Positions 54,930 through 64,000 of a stretch of DNA of 64,000 bases are shown here, piece after piece. This DNA is from Saussurea involucrata (taxonomy: Eukaryota > Streptophyta > Magnoliopsida > Asterales > Asteraceae). A program made the position numbers and the translations under genes. The notes beneath the pieces are model-generated. The model ran no database searches, was not told the origin of the DNA, and saw only the letters and a list, made by a program, of their open reading frames with translations. The stretch spans positions 60,768,320 to 60,832,319 of the forward strand of contig CM066315.1 of NCBI GenBank assembly GCA_033807775.1. Direction: 5' to 3'. Numbering within the stretch: the stretch's first letter is position 1; each line of letters starts with the position of its first letter.

Positions 54930-54994
<65 letters not shown>
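54930..54994. repeat. Long (TA)n microsatellite
   Basis: About 32 TA units between the foreign segment and the rest of the LTR. The corresponding runs elsewhere are about 10-13 units. The tyrosine/isoleucine open frame over it is an artefact. Confidence 0.9.
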
Positions 54995-54998
<4 letters not shown>

Positions 54999-55230
54999 GT
55001 CAAAGAGAGCCCACCAAGAACACCACACACCAAGCCCAAGCAATTAAATGATTCATTTAATGCTCAATGGTTTGTGTTTATTAAGTGGTTTAGACTTTGT
55101 CTTGGCTTCTATGTGGGACAAGTTTTCTCACCTCTTTACTAAGTTCCAACACATATAACATAGTTTCTTCTGTATAAAATTCATTTTATTTAAAATCCAA
55201 AAGAATAATACACCGCAGGCGAAGGATCGT

Positions 55231-55411
55231 GTGAGAAGTTGAGGTTAACGTGAGAAGCATGAGATGTGGATCTGAACCGTTGATCACTTTTAATCTCATG
55301 CCCTCCCATGAATTGCGGCTAAATTGATCTGGTGCATCTTGGTGCATCCATTTCTAATCCTACGGTTGATAACCACTTCAGACACTTCTCATATTAACCT
55401 CAACTTCTCAC
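55231..55411. mobile_element. MITE, 181 bp with 27-bp TIRs
   Basis: The left end GTGAGAAGTTGAGGTTAACG and the right end ATTAACCTCAACTTCTCAC are inverted copies over 27 bp with two mismatches. No TSD was resolved. It lies 80 bp beyond the copia element, in what was the OMA1 3' flank. Confidence 0.75.
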
Positions 55412-58165
55412 CGGAAGCCAACCCTATATGGTAACCGTTGACACGTGGAATCTTGTTTTCTTGCAAACTGTAAATGTATCTTTTGTACATCTTTATTCTG
55501 TAATGTTAGTATTTATAATTGTTGCTTGAAATTATTACAGTAATGACTTGGTATAAATGAAGTTGAAGGAAGCAAAACTGTTAAAATGGTTAAATGTCAG
55601 GATGAAATGTGTAATTTGCTCTATAATTTATATTATATCTTTAGGGTTATTTTATGTGTATTATGTTAAAATAGAAGATTTTAAATATATAGATTTTTTT
55701 TCTCTCTAATAGTTATACTAGATGATATGTTATAATACAGAAAATAAGAGAGATCAAGGCGAAGATCTTCAAATTTAGTATAATTTTTTTTATATAAATA
55801 AAAGGTATTGAAATCATATATACGGTTGACCTAGACGAGTTTTTGACTTGATCTGGGCCGTTTAAATTCATCTAATTTTTAATCTGGGTCATTCAAATTC
55901 ATTTTAGCTTAACCCTATAACTATTTTACGGTTACCCCATGCCCCTTAATCTTCTCCCCCACATCCCCTAATTTCTCTCCCCCTCGCTAAGAAGACGACT
56001 TCGCTCCTGTATTTTATTCTTGCATATCTCTACCCATCACCACCATGCTCTCTCAATATCTATTACCAAATGGCTTCGTTCCTGTAAAGCTACAGTGAGC
56101 CATTCAAGACGCAGGGACAACCATAATGATCACCAAGAAATCGTGAATGTTGATCATGTGGTTGCTCCACCACCGGGACAACCGTCAGTGTACTCCGTTG
56201 CTCTACTGTGTCGCCGCCGACGATGATTCCCCTTTCTGCTTCTGCATCCCGTGCCGGTGCCCCCATTTCCGCTACTTCTGATATTGATTTCGGTAACTAA
56301 CATCAGACGTTTTTACAGTCAAGATCATCAAAATCAGAATTCTAACTGCATTGGTATGATTTCGGTAGCTAACATCAAAACATTTTTACAGTCAATTTGT
56401 TACTCAGTTGGTACTTTTCTCTTTCTCTCTCCAAAACACACATCAAACACCTTGAAGCCAACATTTCAATTGAAATCTCTGATTGCGAGTGGAGCCTTAA
56501 GATTGTGAAGGTTTTCAAGCACTATTTGATTCAAAGGTGAGTCAATTTGATTTCTAATATATTTGGTCATCATTAGTTGAATGTTTTGTTGCTGATTTCA
56601 TCACCGACTCATCGTTTTGTATGATGATTTCAATGTCTGCAGGTTTTCTGTAGAACCTGAGGTTTTCAGAGTTTTTCAAGTTCGGATTCGATTCAAATGT
56701 AAGTCAATCGATTTTTCATCAGCTTTTGTGGTGGTTAATTCAATTTGTGGCAAGTTTTTTAGCTTAATCATGTAGTTTTACTGTAAATTATATCTGAATT
56801 TCATTTATCGGAACTAGAACCTCTGTAATCTCCGACCGTTTGGTTTTAAGAGTATATCTTGAATGAATTCCTTCTTCACCAACAGCTCACGCTCATCTTT
56901 TTGACGGAGAGCTTCGTACCCCTGGCAACAAGGATCTAGGCACTCTGGCATGAAACATTTAAAGAATGTTACCCAAGTAATAAATTAAAGAATGTTGTCA
57001 CCGTTTACAAATTATGTGTGTTACCTTGTGTTCAAGCTTTTAGAATGGGCTGTATTGTCCTGGTATGAATGATGACAAGGACCGACAGTCTTACCCGATA
57101 ATTATGAGTGACGACCCTTACCCAATAAACGTTTACCGGATAAAAATGTTGCATACGATGCTGTTTTAATGGACTAAAATTTTATCTGGTAAGTTAAGTA
57201 AAGTGTTGATCATTACCGGTAAGCGTCAAGTGTTGGGTAAACGACCCCTTAATCTACTTTCCAAAACAAGCTATAATATCGAGACATTAATCAATAATCA
57301 CGATACCGGTTCACATCAGGTAGTTCCTAGAGAAGAATTTTGCGATAATATGTGAGTTTTCTAGATTAATCTGGATTCATTCCGTTCACATGAATTTGAG
57401 AAAAAAAGATTAACAGAAAAATAAAATGACATTTAAATATTTACACGTGAATCTAAATTAAAGTCATGTCGTGTATCCGACTAACGATGCAAGATAAAAA
57501 TCAAACTAATATGCATTATTCATGTTTGTCTAATTTTTCTTATGAGTTGACATATCACTTTTTAGATGATAAACCTATAACAATTGACCTTATTGATACA
57601 TAGATTAAAGTCATGTCGTGTATCCAACCAACGGATGGGTATAACACTAGTTAAATATGTAGAACAATATTTTATTAATATATTTAATGTTAGAATTGCT
57701 AAAACAGAATAACCGTTGGAGTTGTATTTAATTTTAGAAATTTTGAGTTTTTCATACTATATTATAGAAAATTATAGCGTTGTAGAAGATGCTCCAACTT
57801 TGTAGACTAGGTTTTTCTTACTAATTTGGGACTAACTTTGTAGGTAGGTTAATTTGTTTATATTTGGAGTTAACTCTTTAGACTTTACGGTTAGACTATT
57901 TGTATATGATGTTCATATGTTGCTTCTCGAACCGATCATGCAGATCACTAAGTGGAAGATTAAGTATACCAACAATCGATTAGTTTTCAATTTTAAGAGA
58001 TAATTTTTTTTTTGAAAAATGCTAGTGTATCAATTTTTAATGGCTAAACTATTCAATTTATATTTAATGGACCGAAAATAGCCAATAACACAGTCCATGT
58101 AATTTAGAGTTTTGACTTTTTTTTGCTATAGCATATGCTATAAAACTTTCTCAAAACAAGAAAAA
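55412..58165. other. Spacer with no recognised gene
   Basis: Several short open frames (for example 56020-56226, 56251-56508) show no family resemblance. The stretch 55930-56710 is C-rich with exon/intron-like GATTCAAAGGTGAGTCAA phrases and could be a decayed 5' UTR. A palindromic-looking TTACCC/GGGTAA-rich patch is at 57090-57250. The 22-bp phrase starting ATTAAAGTCATGTCGTG occurs at 57458 and 57604. Confidence 0.45.
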
Positions 58166-58288
58166 GATGAGGAATTGCTTGATGAATTACATCGTAGCTG
58201 GAGATTTTCGAAGCTTGATTTTCGAAGTGGTTACCATCAGATTCGGGTGTTAAAAAGAAATCAAACGGATAAATACTCAATTCTCTGA
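58166..58288 (+). pseudogene. Ty3/gypsy reverse-transcriptase relic
   Basis: One frame reads DEELLDELHRSWRFSKLDF, then RSGYHQIRV, the hallmark LDLRSGYHQIR motif of plant gypsy RT. It ends at a TGA after about 40 codons. No other gypsy domain is seen nearby, so it is a short isolated relic. Confidence 0.8.
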
Positions 58289-58847
58289 GTTCTTTTCCCT
58301 AATCTAATTGAACTTTGAAAGTGAAAAATTATCCAAATTCAAATAATCTTGCCCTGGTCGAAAGTTGAAAGTTGAAGCAGTTAGCAAAGAGTTCTTTCCC
58401 AAAAAAAGCTATAGGAGAGAGAAATAAATAAATTATTTTTTATTCTTTGCACAAAAATAAGTTCGCTTCTTTTGTTATTGGTACATTAAAGTTTGTCGGG
58501 ATACTAAATGTTAATAATATAATTAGTGTTAAATCTTTAAATTAATTTATTTTTAAATCTGACTTTTGAGTCTCTGATATGAACCCTGATCTAAACCTCA
58601 TGTCGACTTCCCAAGACTTGGTCAATTAGCACTAGTCTAGTAAGGCCATGTCTTCCTTCTAAGGAAGTGGGTTAGTTTTAGAGTTGTATTGTACTTATGT
58701 TTTTGAAAGATATTCTTTTGAGTTTCAACTTTTCTTGAGATTGATTACCTCGAATTGATCTCTACCATTCTCCTTTTTATAGAAATTACAGAGAAATTAT
58801 TGGAGATGTTTTTAGTAGCTCTTTCGATTCTGGTGATTATTATTCAG

Positions 58848-59047
58848 GACGTCAAGTCTTCAAAGAAAGATGGCATTCTATCCGATGGGCTGAAAATAAA
58901 GAAAGGTGATGGTATCAATTACACGGCCTATCCAATGGGAAGAATATCATACATTGAGGAGAAGGTGCTACGGAATGCTGACCGGAAATATGGCTTCTTG
59001 ATGATGCTTTCCGGTCCGAAAGTCCTTTCAAATTTACCGTCTTTTAT
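58848..59047 (+). pseudogene. Cytochrome P450 exon relic (CYP86-clan-like)
   Basis: DVKSSKKDGILSDGLKIKKG, then DGINYTAYPMGRISYI, matches the conserved segment before the P450 PERF motif in CYP86/CYP704-type fatty-acid hydroxylases. After a frameshift the sequence goes on in another frame with a degraded WGE...PE(R)W region and FRSESPFKFTVFY, ending at a GTAAGT donor. The PERF Arg/Trp region is damaged and a TGA is present. No haem-Cys exon was found downstream. CYP family level is tentative. Confidence 0.75.
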
Positions 59048-59505
59048 GTAAGTAATGAACTAATAAGTGCATTGTTTTTTTCCCTATTATGTGCCATCAT
59101 CTCTAACATCTATACTAAAGTAGAGATTTTGAAGATTTTAGGGATATTTTTGCTCCAACAATTATATTATAATGTATGCTTAAATAGAAAAAGAATAAAG
59201 AGAGATGGTGAAAACCACACATCTCATGCAGAAAATGATGGAGATGGAGGCGATGGACATACCTTGAAGGAGATGGAGTCGATGGAGATGTTTGGGTTAA
59301 GACATGATGAGGTGGAGGCGGGAGTCGATGGAGGCGTTGGAGATGTCTATGTGAATTAGAGGAAAATTTAGCCTTTTTTTTAATTTAGATGCATTTAAGT
59401 GATAAGAGCCTCCAAAATTATAATAAAAAACAGTCTGAATTATAAAATGTGAAAAAACAAACAACCCCTAAAATGGCCAATTTCCCATGCTAAGTAAATG
59501 CTATG

Positions 59506-59680
59506 TGAGTGACGGGGTATGAATAACAACTTCCTCTTAAAATATATCAATGTTCAATTAGATAGTCTGATGAATTGATATATAAATGGTATATGAGTGA
59601 CGGGGTATGAATAACAACTTCCTCTTAAAATATATCAATGTTCAATTAGATAGTCTGATCGATGAATTGATATATAATTA
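59506..59680. repeat. 88-bp tandem duplication
   Basis: TGAGTGACGGGGTATGAATA at 59506 recurs at 59594; the second copy has a 4-bp insertion (ATCG) near its end. The plastid-derived piece begins where the second copy ends. Confidence 0.9.
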
Positions 59681-59903
59681 TACAGATACGTTATTCGGGA
59701 TGTGATATGGTTCCGAAGGATGAACCGGATATGGACAGTTCCAACAAGATTTCATTCTTGAACAAAAATCCATTTTTTGATTTATTTCATCTATTCCATG
59801 ACCGGAACAGGGGAGGATACACGTTACACCACGATTTTGAATCAGAAGAGAGATTTCAAGAAATGGCAGATTTATTCACTCTATCAATAACCGAGCCGGA
59901 TCA
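59680..59903 (+). pseudogene. ycf2: Nuclear plastid DNA (NUPT): ycf2 fragment
   Basis: One open frame reads RYSGCDMVPKDEPDMDSSNK, FFDLFHLFHDRNRGGYTLHH and EERFQEMADLFTLSITEPD. I recognise this as an internal segment of the plastid-encoded Ycf2 protein. After TEPD the sequence departs (QHLKKVRRKGLYHV), marking the junction near 59903. About 75 codons are preserved with no stop, so transfer to the nucleus looks recent, or the region slow to decay. A mis-joined plastid contig is unlikely given the flanks but should be excluded. Confidence 0.85.
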
Positions 59904-60189
59904 ACATCTTAAGAAGGTAAGAAGGAAAGGTTTGTATCATGTGGATAAATAAAAAATATATTTAAAAATACATTGTAAACCCATATAAATAACGTTTTAC
60001 GTGAGTTCACATATACATATATAAATACAAAATTTTCCATTTTTTAAATAATTCATATATGGATCTTTTTTTTAATTATCTTCTCTTGATTTAGTTTTTT
60101 GATTTAAACATCACACTAAACACATATTTGTTGACTAAATGCATCCGATTAGGGTGGTCCAAGAATATACTTAGGAAGCTACATATAGA

Positions 60190-60420
60190 ACCATGTTCAC
60201 CCTTCACATTTAAAGACGGCACCAGGGCTAGGGCTAGGGATTTCGGGGTTCGCAATCCTCGATTCCCCATCCCCGTCCCTATTCTCGTCGGGGAACAAAA
60301 TTTATTTCTCATCTTCATCCTCGTCAGGGAACAAAATTCATTCCCCATCCCCATCCCCATCGGGGAACGGGGAACCCCACCAGGGAATCGGGGATTTTTC
60401 CCGGTTTAAAAAACTTATTT
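60190..60420. repeat. GGGGA/TCCCC-rich repeat, left part
   Basis: Alternating CGGGGAACAAAATT, ATTCCCCATCCCC and CGGGGAATCGGGG motifs. A related GGGG/CCCC-rich stretch is at 62855-63010, on the other side of the Pack-MULE-like element. The two may be halves of one older repeat. Confidence 0.5.
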
Positions 60421-60422
60421 TT

Positions 60423-60770
60423 AAGAGTGAATTACACCGGTGGTCCCTGTGGTTTGCCTAAATTTTGGATTTGATCCCTAAAGTAAGTTATCTACGATGG
60501 TGGCCCCTAACTTTCAAAGTAGCTTTCACTCAAAGTCCCTCTTATCTAACGGCGTTAACTCCTTGATGTTATCATCCAACCCCTTATTTAAATAAAAGAA
60601 CAAATCAGTCATTTAATTAAATTAAATATTTAACCTATTTTAAAACAAATAGCCATTATCTTCAAACTCACGACTTCTTCTCCAAAAGATTGATCACGCA
60701 TTACCGATTTCACCTCTGCTCCATCCAAATTGATAAAGCAATCCGGTTTATCATCTTCATGGTATTATAC
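60423..60770 (+). repeat. Left TIR of the Pack-MULE-like element
   Basis: Begins AAGAGTGAATTACACC and ends at GGTATTATAC; it is the inverted partner of 62151-62496. Confidence 0.85.
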
Positions 60771-61311
60771 TTTTTTTGACTGCTAATTTGTGCTTCACTG
60801 TGCTGATGATGGATATAAACTTTTTTGCATTTGTATGAGACATCGGCGGTGGCATGGGAAGTTGGGAAGCCACTAGTGATTGAAGAAGAGGAGGTGGCGC
60901 CACCGGAAAAAATGGAATTCCGGATAAAGATCCTCTTCACCACCTTGTATAAAATTCAAAAGGGTTTCTGTCAATTTCGTAATTTGGATTCTTGATTTTA
61001 GGGAGAGAGAGAGGGAAAGTTTGCTCAGATTCAAAAATGGCGGAGGATGAGATTTTACATGAGACTGAATTGAAATGGGGAAGGAGAGAATGACGGAGTT
61101 GCAGAGAGAAATGGGTCCTTCTAGTTGTTGCAGACAGGAACAGAGCACAGATGCCAACCGATGCAATCAGGTCTCAAAGTTTCTTCTTTATTCTAAAACT
61201 ATTTTTTCTTTTTAAATATTAATTGGGTTCTAAATTTTTTAACATGTTTCGTGTTAACTCAGTAAATAAAAGTTCTTACATACACATATCGGTTTATTGA
61301 TGAATTTGATG

Positions 61312-61638
61312 AAAGTGGATAGGATTGTGGACAGTGTTGGTGAAGGAGTGACTAATCTTCAACCAGGAGATCATGTTCTTTCTGTTTTCACCGGTGGATG
61401 CAGAGAATGTGCTCACAGTAAGTCCCAAGAGAGAAATATGTGCGATCTTTTAACTATTAAGGATCAACACCGACCGTGGGGTCATGATTCACGATCAGAA
61501 ATCTCGCTTTTCAATCAACGGCAAACCCGTTTTCCATTTCGTTGGAACTTCAACATTTAGCGACTACATCATGGTTCGTGTCGGATGTCTTGCCAAGATA
61601 AACCCGTTTGCTCCTCTCGACAAAGTTTGTGTCCTCAG
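61312..61638 (+). pseudogene. ADH: Captured alcohol dehydrogenase fragment
   Basis: VDRIVDSVGEGVTNLQPGDH, VFTGGCRECAHSKSQERNMC and, in a second frame, NTDRGVMIHDQKSRFSINGK, FHFVGTSTFSDY and LAKINPFAPLDKVCVLS. Together these are about 105 consecutive codons of a plant zinc alcohol dehydrogenase (ADH1-like), exon-joined, broken by a one-base frameshift near 61475. The structural zinc site normally has four Cys; the third is Ser here (CAHSKS). Homology ends at CVLS, before the cofactor-binding domain. It lies between the TIRs of the Pack-MULE-like element. Confidence 0.85.
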
Positions 61639-61729
61639 TCCAACGCTTAGAAAAAATCACAATACAACGCTTTTTATTGCATTTATGTCGTCAAGTTTTC
61701 AGGCCTTCCGGATCAAAGATCGTGAGCTC

Positions 61730-61866
61730 GATGATGCTTTCGGAAGAATCTCGTCTGCAGAATCTATTTTCGAAATCGATGATGCTTTCGGAAGAATCTT
61801 GTCTGCAGAATCTGTTCGAGCTTGCTGATGCTTTTGGAAGAATCCCGTCTGCAGAATTTGTTTTGA
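61730..61866 (+). repeat. Three 48-bp tandem repeats
   Basis: Units of GATGATGCTTTCGGAAGAAT followed by CTCGTCTGCAGAATCT, starting at 61730, 61778 and about 61825. They encode DDAFGRISSAES-type 16-residue repeats in frame. The source is not recognised. Confidence 0.85.
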
Positions 61867-62060
61867 GCTCGCTTATGAACGGGATTAGATTCCAGCAAGG
61901 TCAACATGGTCTTTTACTCGATATTCCAAATTATGATTCTATGAACTCTTCACATAACAAGATAACGGATGATTTCAATGGGAAGTATGTCCTCGACACC
62001 ACCACCGCCACCTCTTCCGCCAATGGAATTAAGTGGTGTAACAATGGAGAAAGAAGATGA
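61867..62060 (+). other. Open frame of unknown origin in the Pack-MULE-like element
   Basis: Continues the 48-bp repeat frame through MNGIRFQQGQHGLLLDIPNY and GKYVLDTTTATSSANG to a TGA at 62058-62060. It could be a second captured fragment; I do not recognise it. Confidence 0.35.
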
Positions 62061-62150
62061 TGTCTCGGAAGCCTTGAAATGGAGACAAATTTTTTAATTT
62101 TTCAATTTTTTTGTTGGTTGAAGATGACATTATATGTAGCCTGTAGAAGA

Positions 62151-62496
62151 GTATAATAACATGAAGAGGATAAACCAGATTGCTTTATCAATTTGGAGTG
62201 AGCAGAGGTGAAATTGATAGGACGTGATCAATTTTTGGAGAAGAAATGGTGAGTTTGAAGATAATGGCTATTTGTTTTAAAATAGGTTAAATATTTAATT
62301 TAATAAAATGACTGATTTGTCCTTTTATTTAAATAAGGGGTTGGATGATAACATCAAGGAGTTAACGCCGTTAGATAAGAGGGACTTTGAGTGAAAGCTA
62401 ATTTGAAAGTTAGGGACCACCATCTAGATAGCTTACTTTAGGGATCAAATCTAAAATTTGGGCAAACCACATGGACCACCGGTGTAATTCACTCTT
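62151..62496 (-). repeat. Right TIR of the Pack-MULE-like element
   Basis: Inverted copy of 60423-60770. Differences include CATGTGGTTTGCCC versus CCTGTGGTTTGCCT when read in the same sense. Confidence 0.85.
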
Positions 62497-63264
62497 TTTT
62501 TTATATAATATCTTTATAAATGTCAATTTCACGGTTGAATGATGTATTTTTATAAACTTTAGTTAATCAACTTTTAATTTATTGCGTTTGTAAAAGAGTT
62601 TTTAGGAAATAAATATATTAATTACAATACAAATTAATATATATTTTATACATCCATGTTATATAGCTAAAAGTTTCTCCGAATAATAATACCAATACTA
62701 TAATATATCTTGAATTGAAGTTTTCTCATAATCGAAGATTGATTATATTGGTGTGTTATATATACTATATATACTCATTGGATTTATAATTTTTATTATG
62801 TTATATATACGTATATATATAAACACATACTATATATAAAAACTTATATTAAATACTCGGGGTCGGGATCGGGTTTGAGAGGTATCCCCGTCCCCGACCC
62901 CATCTCTGGTTAACAAATTCGGGGATTCCCCATCCCCGGTCAACTCGAAGATTCCCAGGTCAAATCAGGTTCGGGTATCGAATTCCCGCCGAGAACGGGT
63001 TTTTTTGCCATCTCTATTCACATTTCACAAGGGCTTCACTTATATTTGTAAATTTTGTATGATCCAATGAAAATCAATTTTTTTATCAATATCTTGTAAT
63101 AATTGTTAATTATTAGATATTTAATTTAGAAAGAAAATAATTCCATAAAATAACATCTTGTAGACGATATAAAGGCTATTGTACTTCTTTTTTTCTTTTT
63201 TGTAAAAAGAATATGGAGAAATATGATAAAAGAATTTAGGGGTGGTTGAAATTGTTTATTGTAA
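62497..63264. other. AT-rich spacer and GGGG/CCCC-rich repeat, right part
   Basis: Mostly (A/T)-rich with TATATA runs (62755-62840). At 62855-63010 it holds CTCGGGGTCGGGATCGGG and GGGGATTCCCCATCCCCGG, related to 60190-60420. No coding signal. Confidence 0.5.
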
Positions 63265-63489
63265 GGGTGCGTTTGGTTCACGTGATTCCTTTGGAATTGG
63301 AAGGAATTAAAATGATCGATTTCATTGACCAAATTTCATCCGGACGTTTGGTTACCTATAGAATGGAATTGAATTCCACACATTCCACCATTCATGGATT
63401 TGGTCATTCCATCACAAATGAGAAGGAATTCAATTCCATTCCACCCAATTTTTTTAAAAAGACAAAACTATCCCCATCTTTCCTACTCT

Positions 63490-64000
63490 GACCACCACCA
63501 TTCTGAACCACCGCCGACCACCACCGTTCTGAACCACCGACGACCACCACCTTGCAGTGGCGGATCCAGGATTATGTCCTCATGGGGGCACCTTTAAGGT
63601 AGTTTAAATGCCCGTAAAGTTGTCCGATGTATTTTTAGCCTAAATTCAACGTTTCGAGGGCTTTTTAAAGTTTTTTTGGTTGATTTTAAGAGATTTTTAA
63701 GTTTTTTTGTCGATTTCAAGGGACTTTTTTTGGTTTTTAGTCGATTTCGAAAGTTAATTTTTGTTTTTTGGTTGATTTCTAGATACTTTTTTTGGTTTAT
63801 GGGGTCCCGGCCAATAAGTTACTGGGGGGACATTAAGCCATACAACTGGAAATTTCGTTTTTTTACCCTAAAAAATTCATTTTTTTCCTTTTCATGGGGG
63901 CCCTTCCCCCCACAACCCTTCACATAGATCCGCCCCTGCCACCTTGTGAGCCACCGTCGACCACCACCGATCTCAGCCACCGCCGACCACCACTGACCTG
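63490..64000. repeat. CCACCG-rich minisatellite, interrupted by a hAT MITE
   Basis: Units such as GACCACCACCGTTCTGAACC and GAGCCACCGTCGACCACCACC repeat on both sides of the element at 63555-63938 and run off the window end. Confidence 0.7.
63555..63938. mobile_element. hAT-type MITE (384 bp) with 8-bp TSD
   Basis: Ends CAGTGGCGGATCCAGG and AGATCCGCCCCTG are inverted with few mismatches and flanked by a perfect 8-bp TSD CCACCTTG (63547-63554 and 63939-63946). TSD length and the CA...TG ends fit hAT. The interior has TTTTTTGG(T/G)-rich tracts and no ORF. Confidence 0.85.

Larger units (their letters stand above)
39961..55151 (-). mobile_element. Copia element with triplicated gag-pol interior (15,191 bp)
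   Basis: LTRs at 39961-40835 and 53658-55151 start TGTTAGGACTG and end GTTCCAACA, flanked by the 5-bp TSD CATAT (39956-39960 and 55152-55156). Coding is on the minus strand. Between the LTRs lie a 561-bp 3' flank, three head-to-tail 4071-bp units (41397-45467, 45468-49538, 49539-53609) and a 48-bp 5' remnant. Each unit holds nearly the whole gag-pol. Domain order (protease, integrase, RT, RNase H) is Ty1/copia; the lineage was not determined. The insertion point is 9 nt after the OMA1 stop codon. Confidence 0.93.
53658..55151 (-). repeat. 5' LTR of the copia element, enlarged by a foreign insert (1494 bp)
   Basis: Matches 39961-40835 with about 12 substitutions, mostly transitions. Within the (TA)n run it carries 54370-54916, homologous to 14164-14710, then a short copy of its own TTAATGCTCAATGGTTT and an expanded (TA)n run (54930-54994). 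The TATA box TATAAATA is at 54021-54028 on the minus strand. Confidence 0.9.
60423..62496. mobile_element. Pack-MULE-like element with long TIRs (2074 bp)
   Basis: Inverted ends AAGAGTGAATTACACCGGTGG and its complement extend over about 348 bp (60423-60770 and 62151-62496), with scattered mismatches and small indels. There is no transposase. The 1.4-kb interior holds an alcohol dehydrogenase coding fragment and a 48-bp tandem repeat, the layout of Pack-MULEs that capture host sequence. No clean 9-bp TSD was found because both flanks are T-runs, so Mutator assignment rests on TIR length and gene capture. Confidence 0.75.
63265..64000. mobile_element. PIF/Harbinger-like MITE, left end only
   Basis: GGGTGCGTTTGGTTCACG at 63265 follows TAA, a PIF/Harbinger-type terminus and possible TSD, similar to the element at 5847. 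GGAATTGGAAGGAATT/GAATTCCATTCC repeats follow. The right terminus was not found before the window end, so the extent is uncertain. Confidence 0.45.

Noticed and set aside
54918..55142. Open frame of alternating Ile and Tyr
   Set aside because: It is the (TA)n microsatellite read as codons, followed by LTR sequence.
57090..57250. A TTACCC/GGGTAA-rich MITE or telomere-like tract
   Set aside because: Motifs are few and irregular and no inverted termini or TSD could be paired.
60873..61166. Minus-strand 97-aa open frame in the Pack-MULE-like element
   Set aside because: Low-complexity Ser/Leu run from a GAGA-rich stretch; no homology, and the ADH fragment defines plus-strand sense.
60414..62505. 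9-bp TSD for the Pack-MULE-like element
   Set aside because: Both flanks are T-runs; no unambiguous 9-bp match could be shown.
63126..63597. Short open frames near the right end
   Set aside because: They run across MITE termini and CCACCG repeats and show no protein family signal.

Overview
This window looks like repeat-rich nuclear DNA of a eudicot plant, probably Asteraceae judging by the gag/pol and DUF1985-Ulp1 sequence styles (an inference, not shown). One host gene is intact as far as its coding sequence shows: a mitochondrial OMA1-like M48 metalloprotease (36764-39951, three exons). Nearly everything else is transposable elements, many nested, plus gene relics. Boundaries were set by matching target-site duplications (TSDs), terminal repeats, primer sites and reading frames by eye.

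Layout. 1-7650: decayed Mutator-like (MULE) material with a PB1-like domain relic, a coiled-coil relic and a DUF1985/Ulp1-protease pseudogene, itself interrupted by a solo Ty3/gypsy-type LTR (3688-5515) and a PIF/Harbinger-like element (5847-6808). 9061-15228: a non-autonomous LTR retrotransposon on the minus strand with 266-bp LTRs and a frameshifted coiled-coil gag-like ORF. 15.4-17.0 kb: a SINE-like tRNA-derived sequence, a triplet of G-box repeats and an AT-rich MITE. 17012-36509: a MULE with a 9-bp TSD and long inverted ends. It carries an intact coiled-coil ORF and a broken DUF1985-Ulp1 gene, and is split by a young, nearly complete Sirevirus-like Ty1/copia element (20415-32884; 5-bp TSD; LTRs differ at about five positions). 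The Sirevirus has a large gag, a pol in the -1 frame, and a third ORF downstream that is broken twice.

36510-39960: OMA1, with the MULE ending about 250 bp upstream of its ATG and a copia element inserted 9 nt after its stop codon. 39961-55151: that copia element (minus strand, 5-bp TSD). Its internal gag-pol region occurs as three head-to-tail 4071-bp copies between a single pair of LTRs, all sharing the same inactivating lesions. Its right LTR also carries a 547-bp piece of the 9-15 kb element family.

55152-64000: a MITE, a gypsy reverse-transcriptase relic, a cytochrome P450 exon relic, a plastid ycf2 fragment (NUPT), a Pack-MULE-like element carrying an alcohol dehydrogenase fragment (60423-62496), and a hAT-type MITE with an 8-bp TSD.

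The host logic is simple: one essential-type mitochondrial quality-control gene hemmed in on both sides by mobile DNA. The most unusual structures are the tripled gag-pol inside one LTR pair, the chimeric LTR, and the separate short palindromic motif sets (CACCGA, TGCGAA, GCGCG) that pervade three different LTR families.
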